64,000 nt of DNA from Zobellia barbeyronii (GTDB taxonomy: Bacteria > Bacteroidota > Bacteroidia > Flavobacteriales > Flavobacteriaceae): positions 682,001 through 746,000 of the forward strand of contig NZ_JACATN010000003.1 in assembly GCF_018603515.1 (NCBI RefSeq). Reading direction: 5' to 3'. Under the pieces are notes generated by a model. That model saw only the letters and a list, made by a program, of their open reading frames with translations, was not told the DNA's origin and made no database searches. Below, piece after piece: positions 44,431-53,518 of the stretch. The position numbers and the translations under genes are program-made. Position 1 is the stretch's first letter, and each line of letters begins with the position of its first letter.

Positions 44431-44540
44431 ATACTAAAAGGATTGTTTTCATAATAAATGCCTAGAAATTTAGACATCATACCGATCAAAATTTTTTAGG
44501 TACGCTTTTTGTTTACCTTTACCTCAAAAAATAGCTGGTA

Positions 44541-45785
44541 ATGCGCTTGAATATTATACCAATTTTTTTCTTCTTTCTGATATCTTCATTAGGTGCTCAG
44601 GTTCAATTAGAGGTCAACCCACCCGAGAACATTAAAACCGTAATTTTTGGAGGACCTACAGAGGATCAATTTCCTGTTATAGAGCTTGGAGAGACCATGA
44701 AACTGGAGTTTGATGACATTACCGCCTCTGAAAGTGACTACTACTACAAAATAATTCACTGCAACTACGATTGGCAACCTTCTCAACTTTTAAAATCACA
44801 ATACCTTAGTGGTGTAGACAACCAACGTATTGTTAATTATGAGAACAGCTATTCTACTTTACAATCCTATTCTAATTACAAATTATCCATTCCTAACGAA
44901 AATGTAGGGCTAAAAGTTAGCGGTAATTTCATATTAGAAATTTATAATGACAATTATGAACTTCAATTCTCAAGACGTTTTGTTGTATATAAAGATGCAG
45001 TAACCGTAGGCGGAACCGTTAAACGTTCTCGCGATTTTAATTTTATAAATGAAAAACAAGTAGTTCAGTTCAACATTAATGCTGGCAATTTTCAACTTGT
45101 AAATCCAAAAAAAGAGGTTAAAGTGGCAATTTTACAGAATTACCAATGGGAAACGGCACTTTATGATGTAGCACCTCAATATACTATAGGAACGGAGTTG
45201 GTTTACAAATATGACCAAGAAACCAGTTTTTACGGAGGAAATGAATTCCTGAACTTTGATACTAGCGATCTTAGGGCTCCTACTTCGCAAATATCAAGAA
45301 TAGAAGTTGATGAACTTTACAACCATTATTTATTTACCAATAGCTACAGAGCAGACAACCCATACTCTTATTACCCGGATATAAATGGCGATTTTGTAGT
45401 TCGTACTTTACAAGGAGAAGATAACTCCAGAGAAGCAGAATACACTAAAGTACACTTTTCCTTACCCTATGACGAGCGATTAGCACTGGATGAAGTTTAT
45501 GTTTTTGGAAAGCATAATAACTACGCCCTGTCTGAAGAGAACAAAATGATTTACAATGAGGATAATGGCATGATGGAAGCCACAATTAAACTCAAGCAAG
45601 GCTTCTACAACTATAAGTTTGTTATTAAACGTGAAGATGGCACATTAGAAATTAATACCGTTTGCGGTAATTTTCACTTTACCGAAAACAACTATTTAAT
45701 TTTGGTATACTATAGGAATTTTGGCGATTTGTACGACAGCATCATTGGTGTTGGTTCTGCAAACTCTAGAAATATCAGTAATTAG
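44541..45785 (+). CDS. Type IX secretion system Plug protein (DUF5103 family)
   Basis: The 414-aa exported protein (signal IIPIFFFFLISSLGAQ) shows the DUF5103 pattern: KTVIFGGPTEDQFPVIELG, YYYKIIHCNYDWQPSQLLKSQYLSG (split by a conserved HCNxDWxPS), YENSYSTLQSYSNYKLSIPNE and FRRFVVY-like FSRRFVVYKD. In Flavobacterium johnsoniae a protein of this family closes the periplasmic side of the SprA translocon when the PorV-bound exit is not engaged. The C-terminal half ends in beta repeats (FYNYKFVIKREDG, NNYLILVYYRNFGD). Divergent from nqrA. Confidence 0.9.
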   Translation: MRLNIIPIFFFFLISSLGAQVQLEVNPPENIKTVIFGGPTEDQFPVIELGETMKLEFDDITASESDYYYKIIHCNYDWQPSQLLKSQYLSGVDNQRIVNYENSYSTLQSYSNYKLSIPNENVGLKVSGNFILEIYNDNYELQFSRRFVVYKDAVTVGGTVKRSRDFNFINEKQVVQFNINAGNFQLVNPKKEVKVAILQNYQWETALYDVAPQYTIGTELVYKYDQETSFYGGNEFLNFDTSDLRAPTSQISRIEVDELYNHYLFTNSYRADNPYSYYPDINGDFVVRTLQGEDNSREAEYTKVHFSLPYDERLALDEVYVFGKHNNYALSEENKMIYNEDNGMMEATIKLKQGFYNYKFVIKREDGTLEINTVCGNFHFTENNYLILVYYRNFGDLYDSIIGVGSANSRNISN

Positions 45786-45815
45786 ATTATATTTATCCTT
45801 AATTCTCTTGGATAA

Positions 45816-46946
45816 ATGACCAACAAGCTCGCCCACTCCGAAAAAGGAAGGTACAAATTGAACTACAGAGGTACCGAATGCCTTAATTGTGGGCACCCTT
45901 TGGACATGAGCGACAAATATTGCCCGAATTGCGCGCAAGCTAATAGCACCAAGAAAATTACCATCAAAGATTATTTAGATGAGTTTTTCGGAACTATAAT
46001 TTCGTATGATTCACGGTTACTTCGCACACTATCTACCTTATTAATCAAACCTGGTAAAATTACCAAAAGCTATATAGACGGCAAACGTATTTCCTACACC
46101 AATCCTTTTCGGTTTTTATTAAGCCTTGCTATAATCTACTTTTTGATTATCAATTTTAGCGGTAATTTTTCAAAATATGACAAATACGGAGCGAATGATA
46201 TTTCTGATGTAGAAAATATGGTTGATGAATGGAATAAAAACTCAACTAATGATGATATTGTTCAACTTTCAACAAAAATAGATTCTATTAAAAAATCGGC
46301 CGTGTATTATGAGGATTACAAAGAGCAAAAAAACGTACGTGATTCTGCAATATTACTCGATCCAAAAGCAAATTTTAAAAAGATAGAGCAAACTTCATTT
46401 TTTGATCGTTACTCCCAAAAGCTCACTTTTTTTACTACTATTTTAGAACATGATACTATTTATGATTTTCAAGATTTAAAAAATAAATATACACTTCCAG
46501 AATCTTTTGAAAACAAAATGGCATTCAACACTTCAAACGGGTTTTTAAAATTCCAGAAGTCGCCAGGGAGTTTTCTTACTGCATTAATTTCAAAATTACC
46601 GTTCGTCGTATTTTTCTTTTTACCGGTCTTTACAGTGTTCATTTGGCTGATATATATCAGAAAAAAATATAGTTATACCGATCATTTGATCTTTAGCTTT
46701 CACAACACTGCATTATTATTTATCTTGCTCATTATTAGCTATTTGATTAATTCAATATTTGAGACTCAGACTAATAAGTATTTTATTACAATTTTTTCGA
46801 TATACCTTTTTATAGCTATGCGAAATTTTTACGGTCAAGGCATATTTAAAACTATTGTTAAATATCTTTTTCTGAACACTATTTTTTTTATATTGGCTAT
46901 ATTATCTACGGTACTACTTTTTACCGGTAACATAATTACCTTTTAG
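45816..46946 (+). CDS. DUF3667 family membrane protein with N-terminal zinc ribbon
   Basis: The 376-aa protein begins with a zinc ribbon, CLNCGHPLDMSDKYCPNCAQ, then ITIKDYLDEFFGTIISYDSRLLRTLSTLLIKPGKITKSYIDGKR in two parts, the core of DUF3667. The C-terminal half has four to five membrane helices (FFFLPVFTVFIWLIY, LLFILLIISYLI, LNTIFFILAILSTVLLF). The middle is a ~130-residue periplasmic or cytoplasmic loop. The function of the family is unknown. It follows the Plug gene by 30 nt and apaG comes 11 nt later. Confidence 0.9.
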   Translation: MTNKLAHSEKGRYKLNYRGTECLNCGHPLDMSDKYCPNCAQANSTKKITIKDYLDEFFGTIISYDSRLLRTLSTLLIKPGKITKSYIDGKRISYTNPFRFLLSLAIIYFLIINFSGNFSKYDKYGANDISDVENMVDEWNKNSTNDDIVQLSTKIDSIKKSAVYYEDYKEQKNVRDSAILLDPKANFKKIEQTSFFDRYSQKLTFFTTILEHDTIYDFQDLKNKYTLPESFENKMAFNTSNGFLKFQKSPGSFLTALISKLPFVVFFFLPVFTVFIWLIYIRKKYSYTDHLIFSFHNTALLFILLIISYLINSIFETQTNKYFITIFSIYLFIAMRNFYGQGIFKTIVKYLFLNTIFFILAILSTVLLFTGNIITF

Positions 46947-46957
46947 AAGGAAAACAT

Positions 46958-47344
46958 ATGATCACACAAGTAACTAAAGGCATTAAGATTTCAGTAAATA
47001 CTAGTTTTGAAGGAACCTTCTTCAAGAACTATAAGATGCACTTTGCTTTTGGCTACACGATTACTATAGAGAACCAAAGTAAAGACTCTGTTCAACTTAC
47101 TTCTCGCCATTGGAAAATATACGATGCTCTTAACGAATTAGAAGTATTAGATGGCGAAGGCGTTATTGGCAAAAAACCGGTCATAAAACCTGGAGAATCA
47201 CATACCTATACATCTGGATGTCTTTTAACTTCGCCTATTGGAGCAATGAAAGGTCATTATAATATGGTCAACTTTAGTTCTACCGAAAAATTTAGGGTCT
47301 ATATCCCTACGTTTAAATTTCATGCACCTTTCGCATTAAATTAG
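46958..47344 (+). CDS. apaG: ApaG-like protein
   Basis: The 128-aa protein is a full-length ApaG domain, a fibronectin-III-like beta sandwich: TKGIKISVNTSFEG, FGYTITIENQSKDSVQLTSRHWKIYDA, VIGKKPVIKPGESHTYTSGC and GAMKGHYNMV. ApaG is linked to Co2+ resistance and Mg2+ efflux in enterobacteria, but its biochemical function is not settled. It lies 11 nt after the DUF3667 gene. Confidence 0.93.
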   Translation: MITQVTKGIKISVNTSFEGTFFKNYKMHFAFGYTITIENQSKDSVQLTSRHWKIYDALNELEVLDGEGVIGKKPVIKPGESHTYTSGCLLTSPIGAMKGHYNMVNFSSTEKFRVYIPTFKFHAPFALN

Positions 47345-47516
47345 ACCATTCTCTTTCAATTTCCATAGCTTTTTACGCTTTAACCTAGCAATCTGGTAGC
47401 ATATAGTCCCCTATGTGGTTTCATTTCACATATGAATTTATTTCATTAAGGTTTTTTTAGCATAATCCTTTTGCGTCATTAGTGCTTAGGCAGTTTTTTA
47501 TTCGCACTAAGAATCC

Positions 47517-47524
47517 TACCTTTG
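47517..47524 (+). promoter_or_regulatory. -7 element TACCTTTG for pruA
   Basis: Exact TAnnTTTG, 29 nt before the ATG at 47554. An in-frame TTG lies further upstream at 47482 and was not used. Confidence 0.6.
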
Positions 47525-47553
47525 CGCTCTATTTTAAACTTAATAAAAGCATT

Positions 47554-49182
47554 ATGGGCAAAGGTTTTTTTCATGTACCGACAGCGATTAACGAACCAAT
47601 AAAGAGTTATGCGCCGGGCACTTCTGAAAGAGAAGAAGTTCTTGAACAGTACCGTTCTTATTTTAACGGTAGCGTAGATGTACCATTATATATAGGTAGC
47701 GAAGAAATTAAGACAGGGAATACCAAGCCTATGTCTCCTCCACATGACCACAAACATATTGTAGGCCAGTATCACGTTGCTGAAAAGGCACATGTTACAA
47801 AAGCTATTGACAATTGTTTAGCATCAAGGTCTGCTTGGGCAGATTTAACCTGGGAGCAACGCGCTGCCGTGTTCTTGAAAGCTGCAGAATTGATTGCAGG
47901 GCCATACCGTGCCAAGATCAATGCAGCAACTATGATTGCACAATCAAAAAACATTTACCAAGCTGAAATTGATGCAGCCTGTGAGTTGATTGATTTTCTA
48001 CGTTTTAATGTAGAATACATGTCACAGATCTACGATCAGCAGCCAGATTCTGCAGAAGGTATTTGGAACCGTGTAGAATACAGACCTCTTGAAGGTTTCA
48101 TATACGCTATTACTCCTTTTAACTTTACAGCTATTGCCGGAAACCTTCCTGCAAGTGCTGCAATGATGGGTAACGTAGTTGTTTGGAAACCTAGTGATAG
48201 TCAAGTTTTCTCTGCAAAGGTTATTGTTGACATTTTTAAAGAAGCTGGTCTTCCTGATGGCGTTATTAACGTAGTTTACGGAGATCCAGTAATGATTACT
48301 GAAACTGTTTTGGCTAGCCCAGACTTTGCAGGTATTCACTTTACAGGTTCAACACATGTTTTCAAAGAATTATGGAAACAAATAGGAAACAACATTCACA
48401 CCTATAAAACATATCCAAAAATAGTTGGTGAGACAGGTGGAAAAGATTTTATCGTTGCACACCCATCAGCAAAACCTCAACAAGTAGCTACGGCAATTGT
48501 TCGTGGTAGTTTTGAATTTCAAGGACAAAAATGTAGCGCAGCTTCTCGTGTTTACCTTCCAAAATCACTTTCAGAGGAAATTCTTGAGTCTGTTAAGAAA
48601 GACATAGCATCTTTCAACAAACCAGGTAGTCCAGAAGATATGTCTAACTTTATAACAGCAGTTATTCACGAAGGCTCTTTTGATAAATTGGCTAAGTATA
48701 TTGACCAGGCTAAGAAAGATGACAATGCAGAAGTTATTGCAGGTGGAAACTATGATAAATCTAAAGGGTACTTTATAGAACCAACAGTTATTCTTACTAC
48801 AGACCCAAAATACACTACAATGGAGACTGAATTGTTCGGCCCTGTAGTTACTATTTATGTTTACGAAGACAAGGACTGGTCAGAAACCTTGAAATTGGTT
48901 GACGGAACTTCTGAATACGCATTAACAGGTGCAATTCTTGCAACAGACAGATATGCTATTGACGAAGCTACAGTAGCATTACAAAATTGCGCAGGTAACT
49001 TCTATATCAATGACAAGCCTACTGGTGCCGTAGTTGGTCAGCAGCCATTTGGAGGAGCTAGAGCTTCAGGAACAAATGACAAGGCCGGTTCTGCACAGAA
49101 CTTGTTAAGATGGGTTTCTCCGCGTCTTATTAAAGAGACTTTTGTAACTCCAATAGACTACAGATACCCTTTCTTAGGTTAA
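47554..49182 (+). CDS. pruA: L-glutamate gamma-semialdehyde (1-pyrroline-5-carboxylate) dehydrogenase
   Basis: The ATG at 47554 (MGKGFFHVPTAINEPIKSYAPG) gives 542 aa, the usual size for the stand-alone P5C dehydrogenase. ALDH motifs: KPSDSQVFSAKV for cofactor, HFTGSTHVFKELW, VGETGGKDFIV with the general base Glu, and FQGQKCSAASRVY with the catalytic Cys. QQPFGGARASGTNDKAG near the end is typical of P5CDH. The enzyme oxidises glutamate semialdehyde to glutamate with NAD+, the second step of proline catabolism. Proline dehydrogenase is not in the window. Confidence 0.96.
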   Translation: MGKGFFHVPTAINEPIKSYAPGTSEREEVLEQYRSYFNGSVDVPLYIGSEEIKTGNTKPMSPPHDHKHIVGQYHVAEKAHVTKAIDNCLASRSAWADLTWEQRAAVFLKAAELIAGPYRAKINAATMIAQSKNIYQAEIDAACELIDFLRFNVEYMSQIYDQQPDSAEGIWNRVEYRPLEGFIYAITPFNFTAIAGNLPASAAMMGNVVVWKPSDSQVFSAKVIVDIFKEAGLPDGVINVVYGDPVMITETVLASPDFAGIHFTGSTHVFKELWKQIGNNIHTYKTYPKIVGETGGKDFIVAHPSAKPQQVATAIVRGSFEFQGQKCSAASRVYLPKSLSEEILESVKKDIASFNKPGSPEDMSNFITAVIHEGSFDKLAKYIDQAKKDDNAEVIAGGNYDKSKGYFIEPTVILTTDPKYTTMETELFGPVVTIYVYEDKDWSETLKLVDGTSEYALTGAILATDRYAIDEATVALQNCAGNFYINDKPTGAVVGQQPFGGARASGTNDKAGSAQNLLRWVSPRLIKETFVTPIDYRYPFLG

Positions 49183-49234
49183 AATAAGCAACATTTTACA
49201 CTGATAATCAGCGTTTTATTATCAATTTTTACTA

Positions 49235-49278
49235 GATTCCCCAATTCCTTGATTCAAAAATTACGGATTGGGGAATTT
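49235..49278 (+). terminator. Probable terminator after pruA
   Basis: Hairpin ATTCCCCAAT / ATTGGGGAAT with a loop of about 20 nt, followed only by a short T-rich stretch (TTTATTTAA). Confidence 0.65.
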
Positions 49279-49301
49279 ATTTAACCACTAAAACTAAGAA
49301 A

Positions 49302-49814
49302 ATGAAAAAACTAGTAGTAGCGGCATTCGTAATGGTAACGGCCATGACGTTTGCACAAGAAAAATTAACACAGAACACAATTCAAGGTGTTTTACAAGGA
49401 AATCAAGGACAAGTAGTTGCTTTGGCAGAAGCTTTTTCAGAAGAGCAATATGACTGGCGCCCTACAGAAGGCGTAAACTCCGTTGCAGAAGCATTGTTAC
49501 ATGTTGCAGGAGGCAACTATTACTTAGCTTCTAAAATGGGTTTTGCTCCACCAGAAGGTGTAGATGTAATGAATCTATCGAAAATTACAGGAAAAGAGAA
49601 CATCATTGCTGCTCTTAAGCAATCTAATGAATTTGTTCTGGAAAAGATAGTCTTAGTAGAAGATGCCCAGTTTGCAGAAGAGGTTGATTTTGGTTTTGCC
49701 AAAATGAATATGCTTGGCGGCCTATTAGCCATAATGGAGCACAACGGAGAGCATAAAGGGCAACTAATAGCCTACGCTCGTTCTAACGGAGTTACTCCGC
49801 CTTGGAGTAAGTAA
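49302..49814 (+). CDS. Exported DinB/YfiT-like protein
   Basis: The 170-aa protein has a signal peptide (MKKLVVAAFVMVTAMTFAQE) and a DinB four-helix bundle. The three likely metal histidines are in LLHVAGGNYYLAS and MEHNGEHKGQLIAYAR (last helix). EEQYDWRPTEGVNSVAEALLH is the typical first core segment of DinB_2. Family members include thiol-dependent transferases and uncharacterised metal proteins; the exported position is unusual but common in flavobacteria. A terminator follows. Confidence 0.9.
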   Translation: MKKLVVAAFVMVTAMTFAQEKLTQNTIQGVLQGNQGQVVALAEAFSEEQYDWRPTEGVNSVAEALLHVAGGNYYLASKMGFAPPEGVDVMNLSKITGKENIIAALKQSNEFVLEKIVLVEDAQFAEEVDFGFAKMNMLGGLLAIMEHNGEHKGQLIAYARSNGVTPPWSK

Positions 49815-49831
49815 TTCACTAAAAAAGGACT

Positions 49832-49873
49832 AAAAAGTCCCCTGATGCATATTGTGTCAGGGGACTTTTTTTT
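49832..49873 (+). terminator. Rho-independent terminator after the DinB gene
   Basis: AAAAAGTCCCCTGA / TCAGGGGACTTTTT with an 11-nt loop and a long T-run. Confidence 0.93.
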
Positions 49874-49883
49874 GACTGAATTT

Positions 49884-49905
49884 CAAATTTCATCGATGAA
49901 CTACA
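49884..49905. promoter_or_regulatory. Palindromic copy of the TTCRTCGAY motif
   Basis: AAATTTCATCGAT on the plus strand and TGTAGTTCATCGAT on the minus strand meet in a shared ATCGAT centre, so both strands match the core. The rest of the 340-nt stretch to 50213 is AT-rich, with TTAACGTTAA-like sequence near 50155-50163 and no supported gene. Confidence 0.4.
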
Positions 49906-50213
49906 CAATTTAAGCACTTGGTTAACGTTATGTTTACATTAAAATAACATTACAAAACAATTACCATTTTTTAATGATTTAAAATTCAGGCATAAGAATA
50001 TAAAATACTGATTTATAGATTGTTAAAAATAAATTAATTGAAAAAGTTTCAACTTACATTATTAACAAAATATGTCGAACACCTAACGTACAAGCTTGAT
50101 TTTCAGCTAAAAACTAGAAGAAAATCAAAATAAACATACTTTTAATGTAAATTTAACGTTAAGTAATTGTAAATTGAAGGTGAAAATTACAAACTTTATA
50201 CTAACTGTAAAAA

Positions 50214-50351
50214 ATGGAGATTATGGATATGCAGAAAACATACAGTAAACCGCAAAATATAGTAGACTACCTAACCATAAATGTGTGGGATCGTTTAAAA
50301 AATTACGCAAAGAGATATAGAAGGTCATATTACCAACTATTGAGCTTATAG
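50214..50351 (+). CDS. Possible small basic protein, 45 aa
   Basis: ATG at 50214, TAG at 50349-50351. The product MEIMDMQKTYSKPQN... ends with a basic stretch, WDRLKNYAKRYRRSYYQ. It has no signal peptide or helix long enough for a membrane. It stops 1 nt before the stop of convergent rsmG, and a GAAGG-like sequence about 35 nt upstream is too far to be a ribosome site. In favour: the open frame and the gap of 400 nt in an otherwise dense region. Against: no recognised homologue. Confidence 0.3.
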   Translation: MEIMDMQKTYSKPQNIVDYLTINVWDRLKNYAKRYRRSYYQLLSL

Positions 50352-50352
50352 C

Positions 50353-50988
50353 TTATCCCTTATATTTCATAGGTAAGTATACTACCTTTTTAGTTTCAAA
50401 GAAAGGATCATCAAAATAGTCGGTAAGGTCATACATTTCTATGGCCTTGTACCCTTCTAGCTCCTCAGCCAAATCCCCTCCTTTTAGATAAAGAATCCCA
50501 TTTCGTCTCTCGTGTTGTGACTCTTTCTTTATTTTCCCTTTCACCCAGTGTACAAAAGTTGGCATTGCGGCAACTGCCCTACTTACGATAAAATCATATT
50601 CCCCTTTGGTTTCCTCCACTCTGGCATTAATAGCTGTCACGTTATCAAGCTCTAAGCCTTCAATAACCTCCTTAACCACCTTTATTTTCTTCCCGATAGA
50701 ATCTACTAAGGTAAATTGTACTTCAGGAAATAATATAGCTAGAGGAATACCTGGAAAACCACCACCAGTACCCACATCAAGAATAGAAGAACCATCTTTA
50801 AACTGCTGAACCTTAGCTATTCCGGTTGAATGTAGAACGTGCCTCAGATAGAGTTCATCTATATCTTTACGAGAAACCACGTTTATTTTTTGATTCCAGT
50901 CTTTATATAACTCTTCTAGTAATATGAAGTGTTTTTGTTGAAGATCTGATAAATTGGGAAAATATTTAAAAACTAATTCGGCAGTCAT
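50353..50988 (-). CDS. rsmG: 16S rRNA (guanine(527)-N(7))-methyltransferase
   Basis: The 211-aa protein matches RsmG in length and sequence: WNQKINVVSRKDIDELYLRHVLHS in two parts, the SAM loop ILDVGTGGGFPGIPLAILFPE, LVDSIGKKIKVVKEV and VSRAVAAMPTFVHWVKG. It methylates N7 of G527 in 16S rRNA; loss gives low-level streptomycin resistance in other bacteria. Divergent from the desaturase gene, with 107 nt between the starts. Confidence 0.96.
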   Translation of the reverse strand: MTAELVFKYFPNLSDLQQKHFILLEELYKDWNQKINVVSRKDIDELYLRHVLHSTGIAKVQQFKDGSSILDVGTGGGFPGIPLAILFPEVQFTLVDSIGKKIKVVKEVIEGLELDNVTAINARVEETKGEYDFIVSRAVAAMPTFVHWVKGKIKKESQHERRNGILYLKGGDLAEELEGYKAIEMYDLTDYFDDPFFETKKVVYLPMKYKG

Positions 50989-50991
50989 GCG

Positions 50992-50999
50992 TATATTTG
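50992..50999 (+). promoter_or_regulatory. Possible -7 element TATATTTG for the desaturase gene
   Basis: Exact TAnnTTTG just upstream of the rsmG start on the other strand. If used, it leaves a leader of about 90 nt containing the TTCRTCGAY-like copies, which would then act as operators downstream of the start site. Confidence 0.45.
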
Positions 51000-51015
51000 T
51001 ATAGTTACAAAACTA

Positions 51016-51073
51016 CTATTTTCATCGATGAAATAGCATTTTCTCGACATTTAAAGCTGTGCATTTCTTCGAT
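51016..51073 (+). promoter_or_regulatory. Cluster of TTCRTCGAY-like motifs upstream of the desaturase gene
   Basis: CTATTTTCATCGAT at 51016-51029 and TGCATTTCTTCGAT at 51060-51073 flank a weaker copy, GCATTTTCTCGACATTTA at 51036-51053, itself a near repeat of GCATTTCTTCGATATTTA at 51061-51078. The CGA steps are 19 and 25 nt apart. The first copy is part of the palindrome TTTCATCGATGAAA. Confidence 0.45.
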
Positions 51074-51095
51074 ATTTATTTATAATACTACTTAT

Positions 51096-52199
51096 ATGGA
51101 CCAAAAAACAATACGATTCTCCAGAAAAGACTCTGCTCAATTCTTCAGAACGTTGAATAAGCGTGTCAACGATTATTTTAAAGACAATAAATTAAAAAAG
51201 ACAGGTAACTGGCGCTTGCACGTTAAAACGGTAATTATGTTCGCCCTTTTCCTGACGCCGTATTTCTTGATTTTAACCTTAGGACTACCTATTTGGGCCA
51301 ATCTTATCCTTACTATCGTTATGGGTGTTGGTATGGCCGGTGTTGGCATGAACGTTATGCATGACGGTAACCATGGCGCCTATTCCAACAAAAAATGGGT
51401 AAACAAAATCATGGGAGGCAGTATTTATATCTTAGCCGGTAATGTTTACAATTGGCAAGTTCAGCACAATGTACTGCATCATACATACACCAACATTCAC
51501 GAGCACGATGAAGACATGGAAGCAGGACGTATTCTGCGTTTTTCGAAACATGCGGAATGGCAAAAGCACCATAAATTTCAACATTTCTATTCTGTTTTGC
51601 TTTATGGACTGTTAACTTTCAATTGGGCTATTACTACAGATTTCCAGCAGATGTACCGTTACATGAAACGCAAACTTGCTTATGGAAAACTACCAAGTGC
51701 GGCAGTAAACTGGAGCACCCTTGTTATTACAAAAATTCTATACATAACTATATGGATTGTCCTACCCCTTATTTTTGTTGATATGGCTTGGTGGATGATT
51801 CTTATAGGTTTCTTTATTATGCACTATGTAGCTGGTGTTATTTTAAGTATGGTGTTTCAATTAGCTCATATTGTTGATGACGCGGATACGCCACTACCTG
51901 ATGCATCTGGCACCATGAAAAATACCTGGGCTATACATCAATTATTTACAACGGTAAATTTCGGCACTAAAAATAGGATAGTAAATTGGTTTACAGGCGG
52001 TTTAAATCACCAGGTAGAGCATCATATTTTCCCTAATATTAGCCATGTACATTACACAAAAATTGCAGAAATTGTGAAAGAAACAGCAAAAGAATTTAAT
52101 TTGCCATACAACGAGTATGAAACTACTCGAAAAGCTATAATTTCGCACTTTAAACATTTGAAGGAACTTGGTAAAAGACCTACCATGAACCTGCAATAG
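51096..52199 (+). CDS. Membrane fatty acid desaturase (acyl-CoA or acyl-lipid type)
   Basis: The ATG at 51096 (MDQKTIRFSRKDSAQFFRTL) gives 367 aa; the frame continues upstream through the motif region to a TTG in the -7 element, which is unlikely to be coding. The three histidine boxes are HDGNHGA, HNVLHHTYTNIHEHD and HQVEHHIFP, the pattern of front-end/linoleoyl-type desaturases. Four membrane helices are visible (IMFALFLTPYFLILTLGL, LILTIVMGVGMAGVG, ITIWIVLPLIFV, WMILIGFFIMHYVAGV). It inserts a double bond in membrane lipid acyl chains using O2. No cytochrome b5 domain is fused. Motifs upstream suggest regulation, perhaps by temperature or lipid state (inference). Confidence 0.93.
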   Translation: MDQKTIRFSRKDSAQFFRTLNKRVNDYFKDNKLKKTGNWRLHVKTVIMFALFLTPYFLILTLGLPIWANLILTIVMGVGMAGVGMNVMHDGNHGAYSNKKWVNKIMGGSIYILAGNVYNWQVQHNVLHHTYTNIHEHDEDMEAGRILRFSKHAEWQKHHKFQHFYSVLLYGLLTFNWAITTDFQQMYRYMKRKLAYGKLPSAAVNWSTLVITKILYITIWIVLPLIFVDMAWWMILIGFFIMHYVAGVILSMVFQLAHIVDDADTPLPDASGTMKNTWAIHQLFTTVNFGTKNRIVNWFTGGLNHQVEHHIFPNISHVHYTKIAEIVKETAKEFNLPYNEYETTRKAIISHFKHLKELGKRPTMNLQ

Positions 52200-52291
52200 A
52201 CGCAATTAAAGAAATTTTATTAACACGAATAGTTTAAGATAACTGTCAACTATTTATTTGAGTTATTCAGTGTACAAACCTTAGCTTTATT

Positions 52292-53500
52292 ATGACATCA
52301 TCAACTGCTACAAAAAATCAACTATCTGACCGCATAAACAGCCTTACGCCGTCGGCTACTTTGGAAATGGCTGCCAAGGCACGAGAATTACGTGCAGCGG
52401 GAAAAGACATTATCGGTTTGAGTTTAGGTGAACCGGATTTTAACACACCTGATTACATTAAAGAAGCCGCAATAAAAGCGATAAACGAAGATTACAATTC
52501 ATACACACCCGTAGATGGATATGTAGATTTAAAGGCCGCTGTTATTACTAAATTTAAGAGAGATAACGGCATTAGTTATGAGCCTTCTCAAATTGTAGTA
52601 TCAACTGGGGCAAAACAAGCACTATACAATATCGCACAAGTTATTTTAAATGAAGGCGATGAAGTTATTTTACCTTGTCCTTACTGGGTAAGTTATAGTG
52701 ATATCGTTAAACTGGCAGATGGTGTACCTGTAGAGGTCGCTACAAGCCTAGAAAGCGATTTTAAAATGACGCCTGAACAATTGGAAGCTGCAATTACACC
52801 AAAAACTAAAATGCTTTGGTACAGCTCTCCTTGTAACCCAAGTGGTTCTATTTATAGTAAAGCAGAATTACGTGCTTTGGCAGACGTTTTACAAAAATAC
52901 CCACAGATTATTGTGGTTAGTGATGAGATATACGAACACATCAACTACGGTGTAACCGAGCATGCTTCTATGGCTGCTTTTGACGATATGTTTGACCGTA
53001 CCGTTACCGTAAACGGAGTTGCGAAAGCATTTGCAATGACCGGTTGGCGTATTGGTTATATTGGTGGACCAGCATATATAGCACGTGCTTGTAACAAATT
53101 ACAAGGGCAGGTTACTAGTGGTGCCAACTGTATAGCACAACGTGCAGTAATTACTGCATTACTTGAATCTCCAGACCGCATTAAATACATGGTAGACGAG
53201 TTTAAAGAACGTAGAACAATCATTCTTGAGCTTTTGAATGCTATAGACGGATTTAAATGTAACGAGCCAGATGGTGCTTTTTACGTATATCCTGATGTAA
53301 CTGCTTATTTTGGAAAAACCTTGAATGGCGTTACTATAAACAACGCTTCTGATTTTGCCTTATATCTTTTAGAATATGCCAATGTAGCTACCGTTACCGG
53401 TGATGCTTTTGGAAATGGAAACTGTATTCGTATTTCTTACGCTGCAGCGGAAAAGGAAATTAGAGAGGCTATTTCTCGAATTGAAAAGGCATTGAAATAA
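52292..53500 (+). CDS. Aspartate aminotransferase-like PLP enzyme (class I/II)
   Basis: The 402-aa protein belongs to the aspartate aminotransferase Ib group. SLGEPDFNTPDYIKEAA and YNSYTPVDGYVDLKAA are typical of this clade. STGAKQALYNIAQ, WYSSPCNPSGSIYSK (with the Asn contacting PLP), VVSDEIYEHINY and the PLP lysine in VNGVAKAFAMTGWRIGYIGG follow in order. The final RISYAAAEKEI holds the substrate-carboxylate Arg. It transfers the amino group between aspartate (and possibly prephenate) and 2-oxoglutarate. It follows the desaturase by 92 nt and ends at a terminator. Confidence 0.94.
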   Translation: MTSSTATKNQLSDRINSLTPSATLEMAAKARELRAAGKDIIGLSLGEPDFNTPDYIKEAAIKAINEDYNSYTPVDGYVDLKAAVITKFKRDNGISYEPSQIVVSTGAKQALYNIAQVILNEGDEVILPCPYWVSYSDIVKLADGVPVEVATSLESDFKMTPEQLEAAITPKTKMLWYSSPCNPSGSIYSKAELRALADVLQKYPQIIVVSDEIYEHINYGVTEHASMAAFDDMFDRTVTVNGVAKAFAMTGWRIGYIGGPAYIARACNKLQGQVTSGANCIAQRAVITALLESPDRIKYMVDEFKERRTIILELLNAIDGFKCNEPDGAFYVYPDVTAYFGKTLNGVTINNASDFALYLLEYANVATVTGDAFGNGNCIRISYAAAEKEIREAISRIEKALK

Positions 53501-53518
53501 AGACACCTAACAATAATT

